A stretch of DNA of 64,000 nucleotides. Source: Hymenobacter aerilatus. GTDB lineage: Bacteria > Bacteroidota > Bacteroidia > Cytophagales > Hymenobacteraceae. Within the stretch, counting starts at the first letter, position 1; each line of letters opens with the position of its first letter. Below the pieces are notes generated by a model. The model was not told the origin of the DNA. It worked only from the letters and a program-made list of their open reading frames with translations, and ran no database searches. This document shows, one piece after another, positions 51,471 through 60,300 of the stretch. The position numbers and the translations under genes were made by a program. The stretch covers positions 3,948,501 through 4,012,500 of the forward strand of contig NZ_CP095053.1 in the NCBI RefSeq assembly GCF_022921095.1, read 5' to 3'.

Positions 51471-52415
51471 ATGCAGAACTTCACCTCCTTCGCCGATGCG
51501 GGCGACTACAAAGCCCTCCTCGCCAAGGCGCTCGAAATCAAGCAGAATCCATACGGCTATCAGCACATCGGTAAGAATAAGACCGTAGGGCTGATTTTCT
51601 TCAATCCCAGCCTACGCACCCGCCTGAGCAGCGTAAAAGCCGCCTACAACCTGGGCGCGCAAGCCTGGGTACTAAACGCCGGCGCCGACTCTTGGACGCT
51701 GGAAATGGCCGATGGCGCCGTGATGAACGGTGGCACCCAGGAGCATATTAAGGAGGCCATTGCCGTGATGAGTCAGTACTGCGATGTACTGGGCGTGCGC
51801 ACCTTCCCTACCCTAAAGGACCGCGAGGAAGACTACAACGAGGTGGTGTTCAAGAAGATTATGCAGTATGCTACCGTGCCCGTGGTGAGCCTGGAAAGCG
51901 CTACGCTGCACCCCTTGCAGTCGTTTGCCGACCTGATTACCGTAGCCGAGCACAAGCAGAAGGAGCGCGTGAAAGTGGTCCTGACCTGGGCTCCGCACGT
52001 GCGCGCCCTACCTCAATGCGTACCCAATTCCTTTGCCGACTGGTTTTCGGAGATTGACTGGGTTGATTTCGTGATTACCCACCCCGAGGGCTACGAACTA
52101 GACCCCAAGTTCACAAAAGGCGCCCGTATCGAGTACGACCAACAGAAAGCCCTGGAAGGTGCCGACTTCGTGCAGGCCAAAAACTGGAGCAGCTACCAAA
52201 ATTACGGTCAGGTCATCAGCAACGACCCCAGTTGGATGCTCACGCCCGAGCACATGGCCGGTACCAACGACGCCAAGTTCTTGCATTGCCTACCCGTGCG
52301 CCGCAACGTAGAAGTATCAGACGCTATCCTGGATTCACCCAACTCCTTGGTCATCCAAGAAGCCGGCAACCGCGTCTTCTCCATGCAAACCGTGTTGCAC
52401 GAGTTATTGAAATAG
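51471..52415 (+). CDS. argF': N-acetyl- or N-succinyl-ornithine carbamoyltransferase
   Basis: 314 residues. Carbamoyl-phosphate motif FFNPSLRTRL (43-52) with the SxRTR core, HPLQSFAD, and HCLPVRRN near residue 270. Bacteroidota use acylated ornithine in arginine synthesis, and this protein matches that group rather than standard OTCase. The residue before EHIKE is Gln90, at the site I recall as deciding acetyl versus succinyl substrate (Glu or Pro), so I do not choose between them. Its stop lies at the edge of a perfect palindrome. Confidence 0.88.
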   Translation: MQNFTSFADAGDYKALLAKALEIKQNPYGYQHIGKNKTVGLIFFNPSLRTRLSSVKAAYNLGAQAWVLNAGADSWTLEMADGAVMNGGTQEHIKEAIAVMSQYCDVLGVRTFPTLKDREEDYNEVVFKKIMQYATVPVVSLESATLHPLQSFADLITVAEHKQKERVKVVLTWAPHVRALPQCVPNSFADWFSEIDWVDFVITHPEGYELDPKFTKGARIEYDQQKALEGADFVQAKNWSSYQNYGQVISNDPSWMLTPEHMAGTNDAKFLHCLPVRRNVEVSDAILDSPNSLVIQEAGNRVFSMQTVLHELLK

Positions 52416-52416
52416 C

Positions 52417-52523
52417 GAAGTGGTGAGTTTGTGAAGTTGTGAATGCAAAAATGCCTGTCATCCTGAGCTCCGCTCAGGATGACAGGCATTTTTGCATTCA
52501 CAACTTCACAAACTCACCACTTC
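52417..52523. repeat. Perfect 52-bp palindrome, 3-nt loop
   Basis: Arms 52417-52468 and 52472-52523 are exact complements around TCC. The outer part is 9-bp GTGA units (TGGTGAGTT TGTGAAGTT), the inner part the TGTCATCCTGAGC motif, so it joins two repeat families. It lies between convergent genes and likely ends both transcripts. Confidence 0.95.
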
Positions 52524-52528
52524 ACCAC

Positions 52529-53059
52529 CTACAGCGGATCGGCGGTTACTTTGAAACGAGAGTCAGCGCGGATGGTGATGTCGCGGGTAATGGCTTTGGC
52601 AATGGTGGCCTTGGTAGTCAGCGTGTAGCTATCGGCTTTGATGTAGCTGTCGAGCTTGGCTTTGGTTGGTGTGAGGGCGATGCTCTGCACACCCTTGGGC
52701 ACATTGCTAAGCGAAGCCAGCAGAATTTGGTCGTTGCCATTGCCGGTGCTGATGTAGATTTCGATGCTGCGCAAAAAATCGAAGTTCTCGCTGTTTGGGT
52801 CGGCAATCGTAAGCGCAAGCCGGTCCAGGCTGACGTCCTTCACCAGATCAGCGCGGGTGTTATTGTTCTTAAACTTGGAGGACGACTGCGTGGGCACCGC
52901 CACCGGTGACAATGGGGCGGCTACCCCTACCGGAAAGCTGGACGCAATCTTGATGTTTTGACTATCATCAAAGTAGAAGGTCAACAGTTTGTCAATCTCC
53001 TTGCAGCCAACGACAAACAGACCTAGAAACAGGGTAGCGAGTAACAGGACTTTTTTCAT
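52529..53059 (-). CDS. Lipoprotein of unknown function
   Basis: 176 residues. Lipoprotein signal MKKVLLLATLFLGLFVVGC with lipobox VVGC. The mature part has beta-rich segments (SLDRLALTIADPNSENFDFLRSIEIYIST; ITIRADSRFKVTADPL). No enzyme motif. The pattern of a soluble domain with parallel strands resembles hypothetical Bacteroidota lipoproteins. The window gives no operon partner; its end faces the palindrome. Confidence 0.72.
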   Translation of the reverse strand: MKKVLLLATLFLGLFVVGCKEIDKLLTFYFDDSQNIKIASSFPVGVAAPLSPVAVPTQSSSKFKNNNTRADLVKDVSLDRLALTIADPNSENFDFLRSIEIYISTGNGNDQILLASLSNVPKGVQSIALTPTKAKLDSYIKADSYTLTTKATIAKAITRDITIRADSRFKVTADPL

Positions 53060-53132
53060 GTAAGTTGAATTTTGTCCGGAACCTACGCAACCACTACGCC
53101 AAACAGATTGCCCGTTTCACCCCCGCCCGAAA

Positions 53133-54101
53133 TTATTTTGGGCACTCCTCCCGGGTCAGCTGCTCATTGATGACAATGCCAGCTTTGGAGCCCTCAGCTG
53201 CTGCCATAATTGCCTGTTGCTGACCGGGCGTAAGGTCACCGGTAGCGTAAAGACCGGCTACGGATGTCTGCTGTTTTTTATCGACCCACACGGCACCTTT
53301 CTTAGTGAAGCGGCATCCCAGCTGCTCGGCAAATGGAGCGCGCTGGTGCTGGGGCGCATGCAGAAAGAGCGCATGGCATTCTAGCGGCTCACCCGTTTCA
53401 AATTCTACGCAACGCAGCATACCATCAGGCCTACCCACCAACTGGCGCACGCATTCCTCGCGCACGTCAATACCCTGTTGGCGCAGGCGCCGCCGGGCAT
53501 TTTCGGTAAGGTGGCCCGGCCCGTCGGTGCACACCGTTATATGGCTCGACCACCGGCTGACCAGCAGCGCTAGCCCCGTAACAGTTTTGCCGCGGCCGTA
53601 GATAGCCAGCGGCTGGTTGCGCACTTCCCAGCCGTGGCAGTAAGGGCAGTGCAGCACGCCCCTACCCCAAAACTCGCGCATACCATCCAGAGGGGGCAAC
53701 TCATCCTCCACACCCGTGGCTAGTATCACCTTGCGCGCCGTTGCCACGGTGGTGCGGTTGGCCTCAGTGTTAGCCTCTACCCGAAAATGGCCGTCTTCTT
53801 TCTTGATGGCCGTTACGCGCAGCTCGCGCACCTCCACCGAGTCGTAGGGCGTGAGCTGACTGCGGCCTATGCGCAACAGCTCCGTGGGGGCGGTGCAGTC
53901 GCGCGTGAAGAAGCCTTGCACGGCGGGCGAGGTCACGTTGCGCGGGGCGCCGGCATCACATACCAACACGCGGCGCATACTACGCCCCAGTATCAGCGCC
54001 GCACTCAGGCCGGCACTACCGGCACCCACAATCACCACATCATAGTCGGTAGAAGTTAGCAGCTGGCGGGCTGGGCGTACGGTGGCAATGGTTGGCTTCA
54101 T
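53133..54101 (-). CDS. Thioredoxin-reductase-like FAD/NAD(P) oxidoreductase
   Basis: 322 residues from ATG 54101 (MKPTIATVRPARQLL); an in-frame codon at 54170 is less likely. FAD motif VVIVGAGSAGLSAALILG (GAGSAG 26-31), redox pair CPYC (152-155) in HCPYCHGWE, NADP-type GRGKTVTGLAL, and ATGDLTPGQQQAIM near the C-terminus. It resembles low-molecular-weight thioredoxin reductases and the flavoproteins that reduce peroxides or dithiol partners. Partner unknown. Confidence 0.9.
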   Translation of the reverse strand: MKPTIATVRPARQLLTSTDYDVVIVGAGSAGLSAALILGRSMRRVLVCDAGAPRNVTSPAVQGFFTRDCTAPTELLRIGRSQLTPYDSVEVRELRVTAIKKEDGHFRVEANTEANRTTVATARKVILATGVEDELPPLDGMREFWGRGVLHCPYCHGWEVRNQPLAIYGRGKTVTGLALLVSRWSSHITVCTDGPGHLTENARRRLRQQGIDVREECVRQLVGRPDGMLRCVEFETGEPLECHALFLHAPQHQRAPFAEQLGCRFTKKGAVWVDKKQQTSVAGLYATGDLTPGQQQAIMAAAEGSKAGIVINEQLTREECPK

Positions 54102-54174
54102 GAAACAAATAAAATAACGCCTTGCTTTCCGGCAGCGCAATGGCGTTGGCATATCCGCAGGAGCGGACAACGCA

Positions 54175-54202
54175 CAAAAAAGCTCTCCCAGCAGGAAGAG
54201 CT
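54175..54202 (-). terminator. Free-standing terminator-like hairpin
   Basis: On the minus strand AGAGCTCTTCC ... GGAGAGCT folds into a hairpin (one bulge) followed by six T. No protein gene ends just upstream of it. Confidence 0.6.
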
Positions 54203-54320
54203 CTATGTACCGATGTTTCGGTTAATTAGTTTTTGAAGATACACGTAGCGCAGCCACTGCTTATTGGTTCCTATAGTAGCAGACTCGCGCCTAGCTGTTG
54301 ACCGACAGTCCTACCCACAG

Positions 54321-54364
54321 CTAAAACAAAAGGCCTCTCCAGTCGGAGAGGCCTTTTGTTTTAG
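54321..54364. terminator. Bidirectional intrinsic terminator
   Basis: 20-bp perfect stem CTAAAACAAAAGGCCTCTCC and complement, 4-nt loop AGTC; ends the giant gene. Confidence 0.93.
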
Positions 54365-54384
54365 CAGAAGCGTTAGCCCAAGGC

Positions 54385-57300
54385 TTATTGCTTCACCAGA
54401 CGCAGCACATGGCGCCCGTTGGTGCCTTGCACCAGTACCACGTACGTGCCTACTGGTAGCTGCTGCACGTCCAGCGACGACTCCAGGCCACCGCTCACCG
54501 AGTAGCTGGCTACCGTGCGGCCGGCCATGTCTACTACGCTTACCTGGTAGCTACCAGCTGCCAGACCGCGCAGATCCAGCGTAGTACGCGTGGTGGTGGG
54601 GTTCGGGTACAGGGTAGGCGCCTGGGCTACTACCTCGCCCGTGAACACCACCGTGCGTACTGGCGACAGCGACTCCGTACCGTCCTGGTCTACCTGACGC
54701 AGGCGGTAGTACACTGTGCCGGTGTGTGGCACTTTGGCATCTACCAGCCCGTACACATGGGCCTGGCTGGTGCTACCCTGTCCGGCCACCCGACCTACTG
54801 CCGTGAAAGCCGAGCCATCGAAAGAGCGCTCTACTACGAAGTAGGCGTTGTTCTTCTCCGAGGCTGTGCTCCAGCTCAGCACAGCGTTCTGCTGTACTCG
54901 CTGCACTGAGAAGGCCACCAACTCAACCGGCAGCGGATTCACTCCAATGCCGAAGGTTTCTACCACCGTGTTAGTACCACCATTCACATCCGTGGTGGTG
55001 ATGCTCACGGAGTAGGTGCCGGACCGCAGCTTGGTACGGTCTGCCACGAACAGCTGACCAGTAGCAGGATTCAAACCGATACCCAGGGCATCCAACTGCG
55101 CAGCGGTCAGCGACGACGAACCCGCGACAACAGCATTGGTACCCGTCGAAGCCAAACCGTTGCTGGCACCGGCGAGCAGCGCGCCTGTGGTAGCGTTGTA
55201 TACCAGTGCCGAGCCACCTGTAGCTGGCGTCACGTAGCGCGCGCCGTTGGTGTCGATGATATACGTCAGCACGTCACCGTTCTGGTAGGGGCCACTGCCG
55301 CCAATACCTTTGGTTGGCGTAGCCGCGTAGGCCGAGTTGACGTCGGAGCCTACCTGAATCGTGTACTGCGCTACGTTTGAGGTAGCAGGTACCGTGGCAT
55401 TGTCAACAGCCGTGTAGCTGAAGATGGCATTGCCCACAAACCCGGTAGCGGGTAGGAAGCGCAGCTGGCTGGCCTGAGTAGCAGTCAGAACGGTTGCCGT
55501 TGTAACCGGCGTCACACCATCGGCCAGGTACAACGTACCTGTGGCGGCAGCCGGCAGTTCCGTTACCCGGTAGGTCAGCGTAGTATTGCCATCTGCATCA
55601 GCAGCTGCCAGCGGTGAGATAAACAGCGCCGAGGTAGCCGTGTTGCCTTCCGGCGACTGCAGACTGTTCACCACGTTGTAGGCCACCGGAGCACGGTTGG
55701 CAATTGTTGTCACGCTAGCCGAATTGTTGTTCGGGTTCGTGTCAATGCTCGAGGTCACAGCACCTGCTACTGTTACCGACGTGGCCGTAGCCGGCGTCGT
55801 GAACGATACGTAGTTGGTAACGGCATTGACCGATCCGGCAGCCAGCGAAGCAACCGTTGGGAAGGTAATAACGATGTTGCTACCCGACACAGTAGTGGTG
55901 CTACCAGCCGGGAACGTCAGGTCCGTTACCGTATTGGGTACCGTTACGGTCTGCACCACGGTGGTGGCAGGCGACGTGCCGAGGTTGGAAGTCGTCACGG
56001 CATAGGTCACTTTCGAGCCAGGCGCGGCCGATACCGGACCACTCACACTAGTCGTGGCATTCGCCTGCGACGTCACGTTCACTGTGGCCAGCGCCGTGTT
56101 GTTCGCGAGCACTCCATCAGAAGTTGCAGAGGTAACAGATGCCACTGCATTCACCGGACCCGAAGCCGGCGCCGCGAAGCTTACACTGTACGTACCAGGT
56201 ACAGTAGCACCACTAGCAACAGATGTCACAGCGGGGAACGTTACGATGCCCGTTGTGCCGTTGTAGGTACCTGCACCAGCACTTACGTTGCTCAGACCAG
56301 GTATGAGCACAATCTGTGGTACCACATTGGTAGCCGTGCCGGTACCCGCATTGCTGAAGGTAGCCGTCAAAGTGGTGTTTGCACCGGCATTCACTGTTGC
56401 CGTAGCCGGCGTGAACGATACCACGCGCAGGTCAGCGGTGGTAGCGGTAGCGGCTGCTGGCGTAGTTGCTACGCTGGCGTAGTTGTTATCCAGGTTGGTA
56501 TCGTAGCTGGTCGTTGTTACACGTGCTACGCCATTCAGCTGGGCCACATCGGGCATCACTACGGCTACCTCATTGGCAATGCTGCTACCGCTGGGCAGCG
56601 TGCTCATCGTTGGGAAGGTCACCAGACCTGTAGTGTTATCATATGTGCCCGTACCGGAGCCGGCCGGGAACGTTACGTTAGTTGCACCCAGGCCAGCGGG
56701 AAGTTGCAGCGTAGGCACTACACCAGTAGCGGCTGCCGCCCCATTGTTGGTGGTGCTTACTACGTAGAGCACCTGGTTGCCTACCACTGCCGAAGCTGGT
56801 GCCGTAGCGCTGACAATTACATCTGCAGCGGGTGTCACCGTAGTGGTTACCGTTGCCGTATTGTTGGCAATGGCCGTTTCGCTGGTGCTCGTGCTTACCG
56901 AAGCCACAGCGCTGAAGCTGGCCATGCTGCTTGGGGCCGAGAACGTGATGGTATTCGTCTGGCTGAAGCCCATCGACAGCGCATCAACGTAGCTGATTGT
57001 CAGAATACCCGTTGTAGCGTTGTAAACTGTTGAGCTAGCAGTTACATTATTCAGCATCACGTCGGTTAGACCAGCAGGCAACTGCACCCGCTCTACTACG
57101 TTGCTGGCTGGAGCCTGACCATTGTTGGCCGTTGTCACGGTATAGGTCAGCAGTTGTCCAGGCAGAGCCGAGGTAGGGCCAGCCAGAGTGGTAGCCACAT
57201 CGGCAAGAGGCGTTACAGTTACTCTGGTCTGCGCTACGTTGTCGGAAGCTGTCAACTCAGGGCTGGTAGTAGTGACGGTAGCCGTTGCCAGCACTGTCCC

Positions 57301-60300
57301 TTGCTGCGGCGCGTTGAACGCTACAGTATACGTCTGGCTGGCACCCACTGCCAGGCTGCTTGTCAGCGCCGGGAACGTCAGTACACCTGTATTTGGATTA
57401 TAGGTACCACCGCCCAGAGTGGTGAAGGTCAAGCCCGTGGGTAAAGACACGGTTTGCTGCACACCCGCCGCAGCGACCGGACCAGCATTGCTAGCTACAA
57501 TGGTCAGATCGATGTTGCCACCAGGGGCTACGTTCGTGTTGGTAGCCGAAATAGACGTGTACACGTTGGTAGCAGGGCCGGTACCAGCCGTTACAGTCAC
57601 CGTCGAGCCGGCAGCTGCACCGTTCAGCTGCGCTGTGTTGTTGTTCGTTCCTACCGTTGGCGAGTTCAGGTCGTTGGCATTGTTGCCACTCGGGCCCGAG
57701 GTAACAGTAGCTATTGGCGCTGCAAAACTGCTGGTAGGCGCTACGAAGCTAATCGTATTCACTTGCGTCTGACCAGGCATCAGCAAATCAATAACCGGGA
57801 AGGTCACCGTGGTGGTGTTGTTAGTTGAGCTGAAACTCACTGTACCACCATTCGAAGCATAGATGCCCGTTATATTACCAGGTAGCGTCACGGTCTGCTC
57901 CACGTTGGCCGCTGGCGACACCGAGTTGGGATTAGTGCCCGTAGCTACGTTGCGCGTTACCACGGTATAAGTTACCTCATTGCCGGCCGTTACGCTGGCA
58001 GGACCGGTAATAGCGGTCGTAGCATCGTAGCGGGGTACAACGGTCGTTGTCACTAGGGCCGTATTATCCGTCGTAGTCGTTTCCGTACCACCGTTGCCGC
58101 TGATGCTTGCCGTTACAGTCAACGGGTTGCTGCCCGGAGCCGGGAAAGCAACGGCTGTTGTCACCGAGCCAGTGTTGGCAGCCAGGTTGCCAATGTTCAG
58201 CGTCAGCAGGCCCGTATTTTGGTTGTAAGAGCCCGTCGGGAAGGTGATGACGCCATTGCTGAGCGTACCCGTGCTACCACCTACCGTGAAGCCAGTAGTG
58301 GCGAGACCCGCAGGCAATTGTACGGTTTCTGTTACGCCGGTAGCAGCTACCGACCCAGGGTTGCTCGATACTACGCTGTAGGTAGCTGTAGCGCCGGCAT
58401 TCACCGAAGCTGGGCCCGTAACAGTCGTAGCCAGGTTGAAGGTCGTGCCTTTCACCTCTACCGAAATATACGCCGTGTTTGAGGGCACACCCGAGGTATT
58501 GTTCACAGTATACGGTACCGTAGCAATGCCTGTGAAACCAGCAGCAGGCGTAAACCGCACTTGGCCGTTGCTCAGGAACTGGAACGTGCCACCTGTTACC
58601 GTTACCGACGTAGTGCTGCCAGCAACTTGGCCGCTCAGGGCTACCGTGGCTGGGTCAATGCTGTTCTGGTCATTGTTCGTCACCGTCAGCGTCACGGCTG
58701 TACCAGGCGTGGTGGTAGCGAAGTCATTCACAGCAACCGGAGCGTTGATCAACGGAGCATTGCCCGAGAATTCGGAAGTACCCTGGTTACCATTAACAAG
58801 TGCTACTTGGGTAGCCGTAGCTGTCAGTCTAACTCCGTTAGCGGTCAGAGCAGTTTGCTGAGCAGCCGTCAGCGAGGAAAGCGGTACTGAGTAGGAGAAG
58901 CGGTTTTGGCCCGTTTCCGCACCCTGGTTGAACCCATTGATGTTGCCGCTATAGTTGTCGGTAGTGGCATCCAGGTCGTTGGTGCCTTCCGTACGAGTGA
59001 ACAAGTAGGTTTGCCCCTGTCCAAAGTTAGTATTACCTACACCAGTCGATGTACCTACGTTGGCAATAAAGAATTCCAAGGTAGCGCCAGGGCGTGAGAA
59101 GCCTGTTAGCAGCAGGTTGCCATTACGGATGGTAGCTGTGGTGATTACCGGCATGTTGGTAAGGCCGTTGCCACCCGTGTCACCGTCGCCGTCGTCGTTC
59201 AGCGTCACGTTGGTGGTAGTGCCAGTCAGACCATTGTAGGTATTAGCAGCAGTATTGGCTTCTGTTGTGCTCAGCAAGTCAATGCCCAGGCGGGTATTGC
59301 CAGACATGCTATTCTGAGAAATATTCACTTGACGAGCTGTCGACATCACCAGTACCCCCGAGCCATTGTTACCGGTCAGTACGTTTTTGCTGATGGTCGT
59401 TGCGTTGTTCGCACCGTACACGCGCAAGCCTGAGCCTTCTGCGCCAGTGCCCTGCGCAACGCCCTGCCCGTTGTTACTAATGGTATTACCGGAAATAGTG
59501 TTACCACCAATAGCATTGCCAAATGAGTCGATACCGTGGCCAAGGTTGGCCGTAATCAGGTTGCCTGATACGGTGTTGCCCGTGCTGAGTCCCTGTAGTT
59601 CCAGACCATCGAATACCAGACCTTCTGGATCAATTATCACTTCCTGGGCATTCCCACGAATCTCATTGTTGGTAATAGAGTTGTTGTTAGAGCCGTCGTT
59701 GTTATTACCCAGTGCCCAAATACCCATACCGCCGTTAAATGCAATCAGGTTATTCCGAATTATACCATTATCGGAGCTATTGAGTGCTACACCTTGCTCT
59801 GTGGTACGCGCGTTGCCAGGGTCTGTGAAGCTGGTAGCCGAAGTGCCAATGACGTTCTGTTCGATCAAAACGTTAGCAGCATTAGCAGCAACGCTGATGC
59901 CGCTCACAAATCCATAAATACTCAACCCGCGGAAAGCTGCATTGGTTGCTGACGTTGTCAGACCGTTAAAAGCGCGCGTGCCTACCAGCTGTACCTCTGG
60001 GCCATTTACCCTATCTAGAGTCAGTCCATCCGTACCTACCGTACCACCGGTTCCAAGCACCGCCGTGTTGGTGTTTCCAACATTTGTAGTTTGTGTCGTA
60101 CCATCGATGCTGGTATTTGCATCTGTGATAGTAGGCAGCTCTGCGGTAGGCCGTATAACGGCTACACCGTTGGTAAGGCCAGACACCAAGCCTGCACGCA
60201 AACCAGTTGTGGCCGAGTTGGTCGGAATCATGAAAATGCTGGTTTCTTTACCGGCTGTCTGCCCGCTCTGTGCCAGGTTGGCATTCGTCAAGGCGTTGGA

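Noticed and set aside
54200..54320. Possible tRNA in the gap
   Set aside because: No cloverleaf, T-loop or CCA pattern could be found.
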